In this document: positions 9,084 through 17,388 of the stretch, piece after piece
Layout: every line of letters begins with the position of its first letter
Position numbering within the stretch: position 1 is the stretch's first letter
Assembly: GCA_902761585.1 (NCBI GenBank)
Contig: CACWKX010000019.1
Coordinates: 1 to 39,749, forward strand
DNA from: an uncultured Lachnospiraceae bacterium
Lineage (GTDB): Bacteria > Bacillota > Clostridia > Lachnospirales > Lachnospiraceae
DNA: 39,749 bases
Reading direction: 5' to 3'
Made by a program: the position numbers and the translations under genes
The notes under the pieces: model-generated
Database searches by the model: none
Told to the model about the DNA's origin: nothing
The model's input: only the letters and a program-made list of their open reading frames with translations

Positions 9084-9116
9084 GATGTCTAACTGATATC
9101 TAAATGATATCAAATA
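9084..9116 (-). promoter_or_regulatory. Candidate RHH operator: three 11-base repeats
   Basis: GATGTCTAACT (9084-9094), GATATCTAAAT (9095-9105) and GATATCAAATA (9106-9116) follow each other head to tail with an 11-base period, placing each GATATC-like core on the same face of the helix. The third core overlaps the -10 box of the minus-strand promoter. This is the geometry used by ribbon-helix-helix repressors, one of which is encoded in the operon it would control. Confidence 0.6.
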
Positions 9117-9131
9117 TTACCACGCTGTCAA
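9104..9131 (-). promoter_or_regulatory. Sigma-A-type promoter for the SPFH-RHH operon
   Basis: On the minus strand, TTGACA (9131-9126), a 16-base spacer, and TATCAT (9109-9104). It lies about 50 bases upstream of the SPFH start and overlaps the operator candidate. Confidence 0.72.
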
Positions 9132-9264
9132 GAGCATCATGCTGTTTTATGACACTTTTATTGCAGATCTGGGTACGCTGCGATCTGACAAACCAGATAT
9201 AATTGGGCGTATGGTTTTGGATATTTCACGAATCATCTGCAAAGAAAGGATTCCCTGATCACGC

Positions 9265-10896
9265 ATGGGCTATAATCAGCTGTCTTACCTGCTGGGGTTT
9301 CTCCCGCTGGTTCTTCTATTGTTCTCCATCTGTCCGAAACGATCCAGAAGGTATGTGCTTGCCAGTGCCTCCTGGCTGTATTTCTTTCTGTGCAGCCGGT
9401 ATCTGATTGTCTATCTTCTCGGAACGACGGTATGGACTTATCTCATGGGAATCTGGATCGGGAAGCTCGGAGATGGACTTCCGGAGAGTGCGTCTGCCGC
9501 TTCCAGGAAACCGTACAGAAAACAGGCCATGGCGCATCAGGCTGTGATGCTCCTTGCAAATGGTGTTTTGTTTGGTGTCCTTTTCTATCTGAAATATACC
9601 GGATTTTTTGTACGGCAGCTGAACAAGCTGGTTGTGCATGCAGGCGGGGCTGCGATCATCGCGCCAAGGCTGCTTGTGCCGATCGGTATATCCTTCTATA
9701 CGCTTGAAGCGGTGGGATATCTTCTCGAGGTCTACTGGAGAAGAATTCCGGCGGACAGGGATTTCATCCGGATCGCGCTTTTCCTGGGGTTCTTTCCGCA
9801 GACGATGGAAGGACCGATTGCACGCTACGGAGATACTGCGATGCAGTTTTCCAGCCTTTCGGAGAAGGCGGAAATAACGAGATGCGGTATGCCGGGCATT
9901 CAGGCGGCGGACAGCGTACCGCGCACGCTGGAGGAAATGACAGCCTCCGCTATGCGCATCTGCTGGGGGATGTTCAAGAAGCTGGTCGTGGCCGACCGGC
10001 TGAACATCATCGTTGCAACGTTGTTCGGGGAATATGAAAAACAGAATGGCGTGTTGATCATTGTGGCAGCCGTCTGCTACACAGTCCAGCTTTACATGGA
10101 GTTCTCCGGGATGATGGATGTGGTCATCGGCTCTGCCAGACTGTTTGGCATCCGTCTGCCGGAGAATTTCCGCCAGCCCTTTTTCTCTCAGACAGCATCG
10201 GAATTCTGGAGAAGATGGCATATCTCACTCGGCGCCTGGCTGAAGGACTATCTGTTCTATCCGGTCGCCGCATCGACAACAGCCAAAAAGCTGGGGAAAA
10301 GACTCCGGAAAATGTCCGGACGGTATGTGGCGAAGCTGGCCGTCTCTGCGCTGGCACTGACGCCTGTCTGGCTGTTCAACGGTCTGTGGCATGGAGCGGA
10401 ATGGAACTACATCTTCTACGGGATCTATTACCTTGTCCTGCTGGTCCTGGAGCTGGCACTTGAACCGGTCAAGGCTGGTTTCTACCGCAGGACAGGGATT
10501 CGTCAGAACGGCCGGGGTGCCACGCTGCTGAGGATTCTGAGAACCTGGGTGATCATTTTCACCGGGGAAATGTTCTTCCGCGCACCGGGGCTGCGGGCAG
10601 GATTCTGCATGTTCCGGAGTCTGTTTCACGGTTTTGGAATCAGCCGCCTCTGGGACGGGACGCTCCTGACATTCGGCCTGGGAATGGCGGACTGGACAGC
10701 CATCATCGGCGGAACAGCGGTTGTCTTTCTCTATGATCTGCTGCGTGAGCGCGGCTTTTGCATCCGGGACTGGGTTTTTGCAAGAAAGCTGCCAGTTCGG
10801 TGGGCGCTTTACAACGCGCTTATATTCGCGGTGATCATATTTGGCGCATACGGAACCGGCTACCAGGCGGTCGACCTGATCTATGCCGGATTCTGA
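9265..10896 (+). CDS. MBOAT family membrane O-acyltransferase
   Basis: A 543-residue multi-pass membrane protein of the AlgI/DltB group, which moves acyl (often acetyl) groups across the membrane onto surface polymers. The family block EFWRRWHISLGAWLKDYLF (about residues 312-330) and the active-site region NGLWHGAEWNYIFYG (His near 376) are intact. At least ten hydrophobic segments are visible. The start at 9265 has only a distant AAAGGA (9244-9249), so translation initiation may be weak; no better start was seen. The next gene is an SGNH-type partner, so the pair probably acylates an exopolysaccharide or wall polymer. No dltA/dltC genes are present here, so a teichoic-acid D-alanylation role is not supported. 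Confidence 0.9.
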   Translation: MGYNQLSYLLGFLPLVLLLFSICPKRSRRYVLASASWLYFFLCSRYLIVYLLGTTVWTYLMGIWIGKLGDGLPESASAASRKPYRKQAMAHQAVMLLANGVLFGVLFYLKYTGFFVRQLNKLVVHAGGAAIIAPRLLVPIGISFYTLEAVGYLLEVYWRRIPADRDFIRIALFLGFFPQTMEGPIARYGDTAMQFSSLSEKAEITRCGMPGIQAADSVPRTLEEMTASAMRICWGMFKKLVVADRLNIIVATLFGEYEKQNGVLIIVAAVCYTVQLYMEFSGMMDVVIGSARLFGIRLPENFRQPFFSQTASEFWRRWHISLGAWLKDYLFYPVAASTTAKKLGKRLRKMSGRYVAKLAVSALALTPVWLFNGLWHGAEWNYIFYGIYYLVLLVLELALEPVKAGFYRRTGIRQNGRGATLLRILRTWVIIFTGEMFFRAPGLRAGFCMFRSLFHGFGISRLWDGTLLTFGLGMADWTAIIGGTAVVFLYDLLRERGFCIRDWVFARKLPVRWALYNALIFAVIIFGAYGTGYQAVDLIYAGF

Positions 10897-10909
10897 GGGG
10901 TACAGCAAT

Positions 10910-11944
10910 ATGGAAAAAGAGACATCGAAATCGATCCGGTCAGGAGGAAGGATCACATGGCGGGTGCTTGCATTTTTTGCCTGCCTGATCATCCTGCTGC
11001 TTCTGGCGTCACGGCTTTTTCTGGAGATCACCGGCGCGGAGGCAAAGAATGGATACCGCTCCCGCAACACGGTCTACTGGGATCTTGAGCAGGAGAAAAA
11101 GAACAGCCTGGATATCCTTGTACTTGGAAACAGTGAGGCCTTTGCTTCCTTCTCCCCGATGGAGCTGTGGCTGGGAGGCGGCATTCCGTCCTACCTGGCA
11201 TCGATTCCGGGTGAGACGATGGTGGAAATGAATTCCATTCTCCATGCGGCACTCAGACGGCAGCATCCGAACGCACTGCTCATCGAGACACATGCGCTTT
11301 ATACTGATCTGGAACCTGGAAAGGCAGATGAACTGCTGCTTCAGCAGGCCGGGCAGAATGCATTTCAGATCTTCCGGCTGCATAATCTCTGGAAGGATGC
11401 CATCGAAAAGCCGAAGAACAAACGAAGGGTCTGGAAGGGATTTCGGCTGATGCCTACAATCAGACCGCCGAAGCAGCTTGGTGATTATATGAAGCCCGAT
11501 GACGGGACAGAGCCGATTGACCCGCAGAATGTCCGGATTCTTAAAAAGATTCAAAATATCTGTGAGAGAAGAGGGATGGCACTGCTTCTGTACAGTGCGC
11601 CATCCCCGAAGAATTACAATATGAAGCGGCACAACACACTCGCGCTCCTGTCAGAAGAGCTGGGCGTGCCGTATACCGACCTGAACCTGAAGACCGGGGA
11701 GGTCGGAATCGACTGGACGACGGACAGCCTCGATGGCGGAGATCACCTGAATCTGTCAGGAGCGCGGAAAACGACGGCTTATCTTCAGAGGGTGCTTCAG
11801 GCAGAAGTGCCGGCGCTTTCCGACAAGAGGTCCGATCCGGCCTACAGCGAATGGAACGGGCTGGCGGCACGGTACCAGAAGCGGGAAAGCAGGATGCTCG
11901 CGAAGATGAGAGAACGGGCTGCGGCGCAGGGACTCACTCCATGA
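10910..11944 (+). CDS. Membrane-anchored SGNH/DltD-like acyl transfer partner of MBOAT
   Basis: A 344-residue protein with an N-terminal membrane anchor (about residues 17-42, rich in Leu/Ile/Phe) and an extracytoplasmic SGNH-like domain. VLGNSEAFASFSP resembles block I with the nucleophile serine, and GGDHLNLSGARK resembles block V with the Asp-x-x-His pair (here D-H-L-N). Such proteins complete acyl transfer from the MBOAT partner to a polymer. The start at 10910 follows GAGGGG (10895-10900), which lies around the MBOAT stop codon, so the two are coupled. The 3' end overlaps the convergent response regulator gene by 11 bases. The function is inferred from motifs and pairing; the polymer is unknown. 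Confidence 0.75.
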   Translation: MEKETSKSIRSGGRITWRVLAFFACLIILLLLASRLFLEITGAEAKNGYRSRNTVYWDLEQEKKNSLDILVLGNSEAFASFSPMELWLGGGIPSYLASIPGETMVEMNSILHAALRRQHPNALLIETHALYTDLEPGKADELLLQQAGQNAFQIFRLHNLWKDAIEKPKNKRRVWKGFRLMPTIRPPKQLGDYMKPDDGTEPIDPQNVRILKKIQNICERRGMALLLYSAPSPKNYNMKRHNTLALLSEELGVPYTDLNLKTGEVGIDWTTDSLDGGDHLNLSGARKTTAYLQRVLQAEVPALSDKRSDPAYSEWNGLAARYQKRESRMLAKMRERAAAQGLTP

Positions 11945-12605
11945 CGTAGCCCACATTCCGGATGGTCTTGATGCGGTCTGCGGAATTCCCGAGCTTCTGG
12001 CGAAGGGTCTTGATGTGCATGTCAACGGTGCGGGACTCCCCCTCGAAGTTTGTATCCCAGACCCGTTGCATGATGACATCCCTTGTCATGACGATCCCAG
12101 GGTTACTCATCAGAAGCCGGAGTAGTTCGAACTCCTTGTATGTCAGGTCGACCGTTCTGCCATCGACTGTGACGATGCGGCGGGAGCTGTCGAGGCACAC
12201 ATTCCCCAGTTGCAGGACAGGTCGGATCTGTTCACCCTGGGTTCTCCGGAGCAGGGCTTTCACGCGCGTGATCAGTTCCATGACAGAAAAGGGCTTCTTG
12301 ATGTAGTCGTCAGCCCCGATGTCAAGCCCCTTGATCATATCGATCTCAGCCGTCTTTGCCGTCACCATGATGACCGGAACATGAGCCGTCATTTCATTCT
12401 GGCGAAGCTTCTTCAGAATTTCATTTCCATCCATATCGGGAAGCATGATGTCAAGGAGAACCAGATCGGGCATCTTCTCAGAGACCGCCCGGAAGAAATC
12501 CTTCCCGTTCGAGAAGCCCTGGACGGTATGCCCGGAATTCTTCAGCGCGATGCTCTCAATTTCCTGAATATCTCTGTCATCCTCAACAATGTAAATCTCA
12601 GCCAT
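11934..12605 (-). CDS. OmpR/PhoB-type response regulator
   Basis: A 223-residue two-domain transcription factor. The receiver has the acidic pair VEDD (residues 8-9), the phospho-acceptor Asp in LVLLDIMLPDMDG (about 52), the Thr in VTAKT and the Lys in KKPFSV. The C-terminal winged helix (about 125-223) shows VDLTYKEFELLRLL and SRTVDMHIKTLRQKLG. The start at 12605 is chosen over 12650 because AGGAGC precedes it and the receiver begins immediately. No histidine kinase gene is next to it, so the partner is elsewhere. A role in phosphate control is possible by family but there is no direct evidence. Confidence 0.9.
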   Translation of the reverse strand: MAEIYIVEDDRDIQEIESIALKNSGHTVQGFSNGKDFFRAVSEKMPDLVLLDIMLPDMDGNEILKKLRQNEMTAHVPVIMVTAKTAEIDMIKGLDIGADDYIKKPFSVMELITRVKALLRRTQGEQIRPVLQLGNVCLDSSRRIVTVDGRTVDLTYKEFELLRLLMSNPGIVMTRDVIMQRVWDTNFEGESRTVDMHIKTLRQKLGNSADRIKTIRNVGYVME

Positions 12606-12646
12606 GTCCGATTTCGCTCCTGTAAGATAATCGATGTTGTTTTCTG

Positions 12647-12669
12647 TCACAGAATGATCACAGTGTCAA
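12647..12669 (-). promoter_or_regulatory. Possible regulator box upstream of the response regulator
   Basis: CTGTGA occurs twice on the minus strand with an 11-base period (12663-12658 and 12652-12647), immediately downstream of a TTGACA-like hexamer (12669-12664). OmpR/PhoB-type proteins bind tandem 11-base repeats, so this could be an autoregulatory site. No matching -10 box was firmly identified. Confidence 0.35.
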
Positions 12670-12770
12670 AAGTCCGGCACTCAACTCACAGAATACCAGA
12701 AGGATGTAAAAAGATCGATAAGGAAATGAAAAATCTGCGTAAAGCGGTCTGGCGCAGGCATCGGGGAAGC

Positions 12771-12800
12771 GTGACAGCTCTCCAGGTTACATGGTAGAAT
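12771..12800 (+). promoter_or_regulatory. Promoter for the aldo/keto reductase gene
   Basis: GTGACA (12771-12776), an 18-base spacer, and an extended -10 TGG-TAGAAT (12792-12800). It is about 50 bases before the start codon. Confidence 0.6.
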
Positions 12801-12850
12801 TGTTTCAACATGTCAGAATGAAAGGAGTATTCAAGTGAGGAGGAACAGTC

Positions 12851-13984
12851 ATGCTGGATGAGAGAACGATCAGACAGATGCCGAAGCTGGGATTCGGACT
12901 GATGCGTCTGCCGAGGGCAGACGAAGAAAAGGACATCATCGATCTTGAACAGACAAAAAGAATGGTCGATGCATTCATGAGCGCAGGGCTGAAGTATTTT
13001 GACAGTGCCTATGTCTATAACGGGAGCGAGGAGGCGGCGAGAAAGGCGCTGACAGAACGGTACCCGCGCGACAGCTTCTTCATCACCTCGAAGCTGAATG
13101 TCAATGCTTCCTATATTCATAATGAAGCGGAGGCGAAAGCGGAGTTCGACGAATCGCTCAGACGCGAGGGGGTCGATTACTTTGACTTCTATCTGCTTCA
13201 TGCGCTGGGAAGCGGAAACATTCAGAAGTTTGACGACTGGCACCTGTGGGAGTTTTTAAGGGAGAAGAAGGCGGAGGGGAAGATCCGCCACTACGGTTTT
13301 TCCTTTCACGACACGCCGGAGGTGCTCGATGAGCTGCTGACGAAGCACCCGGATGTCGAGTTTGTCCAGCTTCAGATCAACTATGCGGACTGGGAGAATC
13401 CGCGCGTGCAGTCCAGAGGCTGCTATGAGACCGCCGTCAGGCATCACAAGCCGGTCATCGTAATGGAGCCGGTCAAGGGCGGGACGCTGGCAATTCCGCC
13501 GAGGGCCGCAAGAGAACTGATGAAAGCTGCAGATCCGGATGCAAGCTATGCATCGTGGGCAATCCGGTTCGCAGCCAGCCTGCCGGGCGTCATGGTGGTG
13601 CTCTCCGGGATGTCCGATGAGAAACAGACAGCGGATAACATCTCCTATATGAAGGATTTCCAGCCACTCAGCGAAAAAGAACAGGAAGTGATCCGAAGCG
13701 TGCAGAAGATCCTCGCCGAAATCGATCAGATTCCGTGTACTGCCTGCCGCTACTGCGTAGCGGGCTGCCCGAAAAAAATCAATATTCCGGGCATATTCAG
13801 CGCGATGAACCTTCAGATGGTCTATGATAACCATACATCCGCAGTGAGAAATTATGCTTTTTCTACAGGAGAAGGGCATGGAAAGGCATCAGACTGTATC
13901 CATTGCGGCCAGTGTGCAAGACAGTGTCCGCAGCACATTCAGATTCCGGAATGGATGGACAAAATCGCAGCGATACTGGAGTAA
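12851..13984 (+). CDS. Aldo/keto reductase with C-terminal 4Fe-4S ferredoxin domain
   Basis: A 377-residue cytoplasmic oxidoreductase. Residues 1-280 are an aldo/keto reductase barrel: FGLMRLP start, the Asp/Tyr pair in FDSAYVYNGSEE (about 50-60), Lys in TSKLN (about 83) and His in LLHALG (about 117). The C-terminus has two Cys clusters, CTACRYCVAGCP (about 296-307) and CIHCGQCARQCP (about 349-360), for two 4Fe-4S clusters, as in anaerobe-type reductases that can exchange electrons with the clusters. The start follows GAGGAGGAAC. The physiological substrate cannot be inferred. Confidence 0.92.
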   Translation: MLDERTIRQMPKLGFGLMRLPRADEEKDIIDLEQTKRMVDAFMSAGLKYFDSAYVYNGSEEAARKALTERYPRDSFFITSKLNVNASYIHNEAEAKAEFDESLRREGVDYFDFYLLHALGSGNIQKFDDWHLWEFLREKKAEGKIRHYGFSFHDTPEVLDELLTKHPDVEFVQLQINYADWENPRVQSRGCYETAVRHHKPVIVMEPVKGGTLAIPPRAARELMKAADPDASYASWAIRFAASLPGVMVVLSGMSDEKQTADNISYMKDFQPLSEKEQEVIRSVQKILAEIDQIPCTACRYCVAGCPKKINIPGIFSAMNLQMVYDNHTSAVRNYAFSTGEGHGKASDCIHCGQCARQCPQHIQIPEWMDKIAAILE

Positions 13985-14096
13985 ACAGGACGTCCGCAAT
14001 GAAATTCCATAGACACAGCAGACTCAGGATATGCAGACAGACTGGCAGGAGCAGCCATCTTGCATTTTAGAAGTACAGGAGTATGGGAAAGACTGG

Positions 14097-14124
14097 TTGC
14101 TACATTTTAATTTTGCTATATAAT
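14097..14124 (+). promoter_or_regulatory. Promoter for thrS
   Basis: TTGCTA (14097-14102), a 16-base spacer and a consensus TATAAT (14119-14124). The transcript leader would be only about 50 bases, too short for a T-box riboswitch. Confidence 0.7.
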
Positions 14125-14181
14125 GAAACACTGTAAAGGAAAAAGGACCCTGGTTGGGTTCAAATTGAAAGGAGTTCTGTT

Positions 14182-16065
14182 ATGGATAAGGAACAGTATC
14201 TTGCGGTATACCGCCACTCCCTCGCCCATGTGCTGGCGAAGGCTGTGATTGAAATCTACGGGAAGGACGTTCAGTATGCGATCGGACCGCAGATCGAGGA
14301 TGGCGCGTACTATGACTTTGTGCTTCCCGCAGGAAAGTCGATCACCGAGGCGGATTTCACAGCGATCGAGAACAAGATGCATGAGATCCTGAAGAGGAAG
14401 GAAGACTGGACATGCAGGGAGGTCAGCCGCGCGGAGGCTCTTGAGCTCTTCAAGAATCAGAAGTTCAAGACCGAGCTGATTGAGGACCTTCCGGAAGACG
14501 AGAAGATCACTGTTTACTATACCGGGGATGACTATGTCGACCTGTGCCGCGGACCTCATGTGTCCAACTCCCAGGAGCTTCTGAGTGCGGCATTCAAGAT
14601 CCACTCCACCTCCATGGCATACTGGAGAGGGGATGAAAAGCGTGACAGGCTGCAGAGAGTCTACCTGTATGCATTTCCATCGAAGGACGAGCTCAAGGCG
14701 CACCTCAAGATGATCGAGGAGGCAAAGGAGCGTGATCACCGGAAGATCGGCACGCAGCTCGAGCTCTTTATGTTCAACGAGACCGCTCCGGGTATGCCGT
14801 ACTGGCTGCCGAGAGGGTGGCAGATGTACCAGGCGCTCATGAAGTACAGCCGTCAGATCCAGAGAAAGCATGGCTATACCGAGATCGCGGCGCCGCTGAT
14901 CAACAACAAGCGCCTGTGGCTTGTCAGCGGGCACTGGGCACACTATCTGAACAACATGTTCATTGTGCCGGGTGTCGACGGGTACACGAAGGCGGATGTC
15001 GATGTCGATGAGCTGGTCGCAGACCTGAAGGACCCGGATGCAGAGACCTCAAAGACGAAGATTGAGGCGGGATCTGTGGTCTATAACCGTGAGAATCCGG
15101 ACACGATGGCCGCAAAGCCGATGAACTGCCCGAACGCCATGCTCACCTACAAGAGAAAGACCCGTTCCTACAAGGAGCTTCCGATCCGCTATGGCGAGTA
15201 CGATGTCCTTCACCGCAAGGAGAAGTCCGGTCAGCTGAACGGTCTGCTCCGTGTGCAGGAATTCCGCCAGGACGATTGTCATACCTTCGTCATGGAGTCT
15301 CAGATCAAGGATGAGATCGCGGACATCATCTCCATCGCAGATGAGGTCTACAAGACCTTCGGCGTCAGCTACCGGGCAGAGCTCTCCACCAGGCCGGATG
15401 ATTTCATGGGAGACATCGAGGTCTGGAACCGTGCGGAGGCTGACCTGCGCGAGATCCTGGATGAAAAGTACGGGAAGGGCGGCTACGAGGTTAATGAGGG
15501 AGACGGTGCGTTCTACGGACCGAAGATCGATCTTCAGATCAAGGACGCCATCGGAAGAGAATGGCAGTGCGGAACCATACAGCTGGACTTCCAGCTTCCG
15601 CATAACTTTGGCCTGACCTACACGGCCGAGGACGGGTCCAGTCAGATGCCGGTTGTCATCCACCGCGCGATCTACGGCTCCCTGGAGCGTTTCATCGGGA
15701 TCATCATCGAGAACTTCAAGGGAAACTTTCCGTTCTGGCTCTCACCGATGCAGGTCGGCATCGTTCCGATCCGTCCGGAGCACAACGCCTATGCAAAGAA
15801 GATTGAGGATCTGCTGGTCGACAGAGGAATCCGTGTGGAGGCCGACTACAACGACATCAACATGAAGACCAAGATCAAGACCTTCCACAACTACAGGGAT
15901 CCGTACATCCTGGTCCTCGGCGACAAGGAAGCGGCGGAGAACACCGTCTCCATCAACATCAGAGGCAATAAGAAGCTGAATGATGTTCCGGTGGAGAAGT
16001 TCCTCGAGCTCTGCGACCGGATGAACAAGACGCATTGCCTTGACATCATCGATACACTGGAATGA
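14182..16065 (+). CDS. thrS: Threonyl-tRNA synthetase lacking the TGS domain
   Basis: A 627-residue class II synthetase that charges tRNA-Thr. The protein begins directly in the editing domain, with HSLAH (His12, His16) and CRGPH forming the HxxxH...CxxxH site that removes mis-attached serine; the usual N-terminal TGS domain of about 60 residues is absent. The catalytic core keeps the zinc ligands: Cys in KPMNCP, His in DDCHTF and His in VVIHRAIYGS. Between NNMF and AAKPMNCP there is an insert of about 35 charged residues not found in the E. coli enzyme, which explains the near-normal length. The C-terminal anticodon-binding domain (about 520-627) is complete. RBS AAAGGAG (14169-14175) supports the start. 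Confidence 0.93.
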   Translation: MDKEQYLAVYRHSLAHVLAKAVIEIYGKDVQYAIGPQIEDGAYYDFVLPAGKSITEADFTAIENKMHEILKRKEDWTCREVSRAEALELFKNQKFKTELIEDLPEDEKITVYYTGDDYVDLCRGPHVSNSQELLSAAFKIHSTSMAYWRGDEKRDRLQRVYLYAFPSKDELKAHLKMIEEAKERDHRKIGTQLELFMFNETAPGMPYWLPRGWQMYQALMKYSRQIQRKHGYTEIAAPLINNKRLWLVSGHWAHYLNNMFIVPGVDGYTKADVDVDELVADLKDPDAETSKTKIEAGSVVYNRENPDTMAAKPMNCPNAMLTYKRKTRSYKELPIRYGEYDVLHRKEKSGQLNGLLRVQEFRQDDCHTFVMESQIKDEIADIISIADEVYKTFGVSYRAELSTRPDDFMGDIEVWNRAEADLREILDEKYGKGGYEVNEGDGAFYGPKIDLQIKDAIGREWQCGTIQLDFQLPHNFGLTYTAEDGSSQMPVVIHRAIYGSLERFIGIIIENFKGNFPFWLSPMQVGIVPIRPEHNAYAKKIEDLLVDRGIRVEADYNDINMKTKIKTFHNYRDPYILVLGDKEAAENTVSINIRGNKKLNDVPVEKFLELCDRMNKTHCLDIIDTLE

Positions 16066-16070
16066 TAATG

Positions 16071-16109
16071 AAAAGCCATCCGCTGATCATACCTCAGCGG
16101 ATGGCTTTT
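16071..16109. terminator. Bidirectional terminator between thrS and the convergent radical SAM gene
   Basis: A perfect 16-bp stem (16071-16086 with 16094-16109), a seven-base loop, and A/T ends of four bases on both sides so that it ends in TTTT on either strand. It serves two converging genes. Confidence 0.93.
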
Positions 16110-16130
16110 CTTATGCGCTTCACATGCATT

Positions 16131-17069
16131 TCATTCGCGATCTGTATTTCGGATGGCGGCGTTGAGTGTATTCAATACTTTTTTCTTGTCAGCGCTCCAG
16201 AGCGGTGCAATCAGAAGCGCTTTTGGGCCATCCCCGGTGAGGCGGTGGATGACCATTTCCTCGGGAAGAAGCTTCAGACAGGAGATGACAATTCGGCTGT
16301 ACTCCTCAAGAGTCAGGATATGGAAGGGTTTTTCCTGATATTCCTGCGCAAGCTGCGTGCCACGAAGCACGTGAAGAAGCTGGAGCTTGATGCCGTCCGT
16401 GCGGATGCCTTCTGAGCAGCCGACTTGGTAACGCCAAAACAGATCGTTCACATGCCGGACAGTCTGGAGCATATCTGCTTCATTTTCATCGGGAAGTCCC
16501 AGGATGACATGGACAATGACGGTCAGACCAGCCTCTTTCAGTCTGCGGTAGGCATCGTCAAAAACCTTCAGGGCATATCCTCTGTGGATGCGCTGTGCGG
16601 TCTGATCACTGGCGGTCTGAAGTCCCAGTTCCACCCAGACAGGCTTGACCCGGTTCAGCTCTCTGAGCATCCGAATCTGATCACTTCCGAGACAGTCGGG
16701 CCGGGTGCCGATGGACAGGATGCAGATTTCCGACCGCCGGATGGTTTCCTGATAGAGCGAACGGAGCCTTTTCACATCGCCGTAGGTGTTGGTGTAGGAC
16801 TGAAAGTATGCAATGTACAGCCGCTTTTCTGCCGGGATCGAGGAGGGGATCTTCTGATCCACACGCTGTTTTGCAAGACGGATCTGCTCTTCGACAGGCA
16901 GGAGAGGGGAGGCGAATTCTCCGGATCCGCCGTTTGAGCAGAACGTGCAGCCTCCTGTCCCGAGCGTGCCATCTCTGTTCGGACAGCTGCAGCCCGACTG
17001 AAGGGACAGCCTGTATATTTTCTGGCCATAGGTTTCCTTCAGGACGTCTGAAACACTCCGATATTCCAA
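16131..17069 (-). CDS. YhcC-type radical SAM protein (TIGR01212 family)
   Basis: A 312-residue cytoplasmic radical SAM enzyme. The Fe-S/SAM region CSCPNRDGTLGTGGCTFCSNGG (split here as CSCPNRDG and GGCTFCSNGG, residues 28-48) carries the cysteines of the YhcC family, and VWVELGLQTASDQTAQRIHRG and VHVILGLPDENEADM are typical family blocks. The reaction catalysed by this family is not established. It starts with TTG at 17069, seven or so bases after AGGAGAGA. A consensus-like promoter lies upstream at 17118-17146. Confidence 0.9.
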   Translation of the reverse strand: MEYRSVSDVLKETYGQKIYRLSLQSGCSCPNRDGTLGTGGCTFCSNGGSGEFASPLLPVEEQIRLAKQRVDQKIPSSIPAEKRLYIAYFQSYTNTYGDVKRLRSLYQETIRRSEICILSIGTRPDCLGSDQIRMLRELNRVKPVWVELGLQTASDQTAQRIHRGYALKVFDDAYRRLKEAGLTVIVHVILGLPDENEADMLQTVRHVNDLFWRYQVGCSEGIRTDGIKLQLLHVLRGTQLAQEYQEKPFHILTLEEYSRIVISCLKLLPEEMVIHRLTGDGPKALLIAPLWSADKKKVLNTLNAAIRNTDRE

Positions 17070-17117
17070 TTTTCTTCTCTCCTTTTCAGATTTTCATTTT
17101 TCAAACCTGACGTTCCT

Positions 17118-17146
17118 ATTATGAAAGGATCTGTCTGTCTTTTCAA
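17118..17146 (-). promoter_or_regulatory. Promoter for the YhcC-type gene
   Basis: On the minus strand, TTGAAA (17146-17141), a 17-base spacer and CATAAT (17123-17118), each matching five of six consensus bases. About 50 bases upstream of the TTG start. Confidence 0.75.
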
Positions 17147-17388
17147 GGCACGGAAGCGGCGGGGGTATGAAATGGACGGAATCGGTAATCGAAAGGCCGG
17201 GATTGATTCAGAGTCTGCTCAGCGGTACACTCATGTCAGGCTGCCTGGACCAGCGGAACTTAAGCCGGCGGTAATAAAGGCTGATGGGATCAGGCTTGCG
17301 ATATGAGGATGGCGGAAAGAGACCGTCAGTAAAAGGCTGGTGGGAATAATAGGCGGTCAGGATAAAAAAACAACGAGGAGGAATACGC
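17147..17388. other. Intergenic stretch without recognised content
   Basis: Apart from the minus-strand promoter at its left edge and the ribosome site CGAGGAGGAA before 17389, I see no gene, strong hairpin or repeat here. A 61-codon open frame from 17121 starts inside the promoter and was not accepted. Confidence 0.5.

Noticed and set aside
9198..9203. TATAAT before the MBOAT gene as a promoter
   Set aside because: No -35-like hexamer at 15-19 bases upstream; not enough to call, although the MBOAT genes need some promoter here.
14148..14170. tRNA-arm-like or T-box-like sequence (GGTTGGGTTCAAATTG) before thrS
   Set aside because: No tRNA cloverleaf and no T-box core (AGGGTGGNACCGCG) or terminator; the leader is too short.
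17121..17306. 61-codon open frame on the plus strand
   Set aside because: Its start codon lies inside the minus-strand promoter for the YhcC-type gene and it has no convincing ribosome site or protein character.
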